This document shows, piece by piece, positions 63,016 to 64,000 of a stretch of DNA of 64,000 nt. Position numbers and translations under genes: made by a program. Within the stretch, counting starts at the first letter, position 1. Every line of letters begins with the position of its first letter. Origin of the DNA: Closterium sp. Naga37s-1 (lineage: Eukaryota > Streptophyta > Zygnematophyceae > Desmidiales > Closteriaceae); the NCBI GenBank assembly GCA_947471745.1, contig CANJKZ010000724.1, positions 5,390,001 to 5,454,000 on the forward strand. Direction: 5' to 3'. The notes under the pieces are model-generated. The model was given only the letters and a program-made list of their open reading frames with translations. It was not told where the DNA came from and did no database searches.

Positions 63016-64000
63016 CTCCCGCCCTCCTCTCAGCATCCCTTCTCTCCCCATCCCTCCTTGCCACCATCCCCTCAGGTTTGGGGCGCTGTGTCCAGGAAAG
63101 GCGACCTGCTGCGTGCACCCTTTCCTCGCTCGCCTATCCTCCTCGTCACCTGCCAGCACCGTCACATTTCCCGCGTCGCCTATAAGAAGTTGGCTGCACA
63201 CTTGACCCAAAGTACATTGCTTAGATGGTACCATGCATGGATTGATTGCCTCTATGCTTTTACTTGTAACCAAACTGCTTTGATTACATACTGTGTTATG
63301 ATTTAGGGAGCATTGTACAAAACTGTTGAAGTCAGCACAGCAACCTGCAATGATGTCACAGAAGACCGCGCTCAATAAGCAGTTGGTAAAAAACACTAAG
63401 GTGTGTTCGATGGCACGATGTGTTGGGTCAATAAGAAATACCTATAAGGGGGGGACAGGAGGGTGTGTTTATGTGCTCATGTTCAAGGCGGGAGATTAAA
63501 GTCGTTGACCCAAATTGCAAGCCGCGCGCGTCAAAAGCCTGAGGTCAGCATGGTTTTTGCTACAGTGACCTCAGGGCTTTAAATGTGGTCGCGAAAAGCT
63601 AAACCAATGTATTTCGGCAACTGAACAGGAGCGAAAGCGAAACCAGGCCGCGACGAGCTTCTGCACTCGTCACCCACCTGTGCGACACTGCACCACTCGG
63701 TTGGGGGGTGTAGGGGGCAAGAAAGCGAAGCCACGTGCGTAGATGTGAGCAAAATGCACGCGACTCGGAAAGAGGTGGCATCGCAGCCAATCAGTCCCCT
63801 GAAAATACACCCTAGCAAGAAGATTGTGGAAGCACCAACACAACAAACGGGGAGAGAACAAACACACGAAAGAGGGACGTATTACGCTTGGTAAAGAATG
63901 CTAGTTGAGCGCGACGGCAGCAGGTAGGTAGGGAGAGGGCGACCCCTGCACACCTGACGCGAACGCGTCAGCCACGTGAAAATACGAGCCTGATGTAACA
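63016..64000. other. Right-end spacer, nothing recognised
   Basis: A pyrimidine tract ending CCCCTCAG at about 63075 is followed by an open frame (VWGAVSRKGDLLRAPF...) to 63306. This could be the last exon of a gene, but I recognise no family and no upstream exon. The rest shows no coding sequence or repeat. Confidence 0.4.

Noticed and set aside
63075..63306. Possible terminal exon after a pyrimidine tract and CAG
   Set aside because: No recognisable protein family, no upstream exon and a repeat-derived pyrimidine tract. The evidence is too weak for a gene call.

Overview
The window looks like nuclear DNA from a green-lineage eukaryote. It is GC-rich and intron-rich, with GT-AG introns of about 250-350 bp, many inflated by private minisatellites. 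It carries a plant-type group IV B-box protein, a plant-type LRR ectodomain with phase-2 introns and one repeat per exon, and Ty1/copia and Ty3/gypsy elements, several with PBS sequences matching plant initiator Met-tRNA. A streptophyte alga (a zygnematophyte such as Closterium would fit) is my best guess, by inference only. The most notable gene is a selenocysteine-containing, animal/algal-type thioredoxin reductase, a class land plants lack.

Region 1 (1-23.0 kb) is a graveyard of LTR retrotransposons. It holds the 3' half of a copia element (1-3.7 kb, one nonsense codon), a truncated minus-strand copia of another family (3.7-6.2 kb), and a three-level nest. In the nest, a host copia remnant (6.2-6.7 kb) was entered by a full-length copia (6720-15888), whose 3' LTR was entered by a non-autonomous TRIM-like element (13922-15813, 198-bp LTRs, TSD ATAGT). 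A deleted minus-strand copia (16100-22408) follows, flanked by a duplicated block of about 0.5 kb.

Region 2 (23.0-35.9 kb): a three-exon B-box gene (23387-25926, minus), a sparse spacer, a decayed minus-strand copia of a third family (28.2-31.1 kb), another copia (31097-34586) fused to the chromodomain end and 3' LTR of a gypsy element (34587-35249), then the promoter side of the LRR gene.

Region 3 (35.9-60 kb) is genic. A secreted LRR/EGF-like protein (35911-47383, 16 exons) has a 4.9-kb intron filled by a 12-bp satellite. The thioredoxin reductase (48143-55863, 15 exons) ends in Gly-Cys-Sec-Gly and is followed by a well-formed candidate SECIS at 56148-56218. A convergent gene (57036-59922, minus) encodes an unrecognised multi-pass, probably plastid, membrane protein.

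Region 4 (60-64 kb) has no gene I can support. It contains a candidate inverted-repeat DNA element (61047-61674) and a C-rich minisatellite (62.4-63.0 kb). The four genes show no operon-like relation. Apart from the Sec codon and the SECIS, which form one functional unit, each stands alone.
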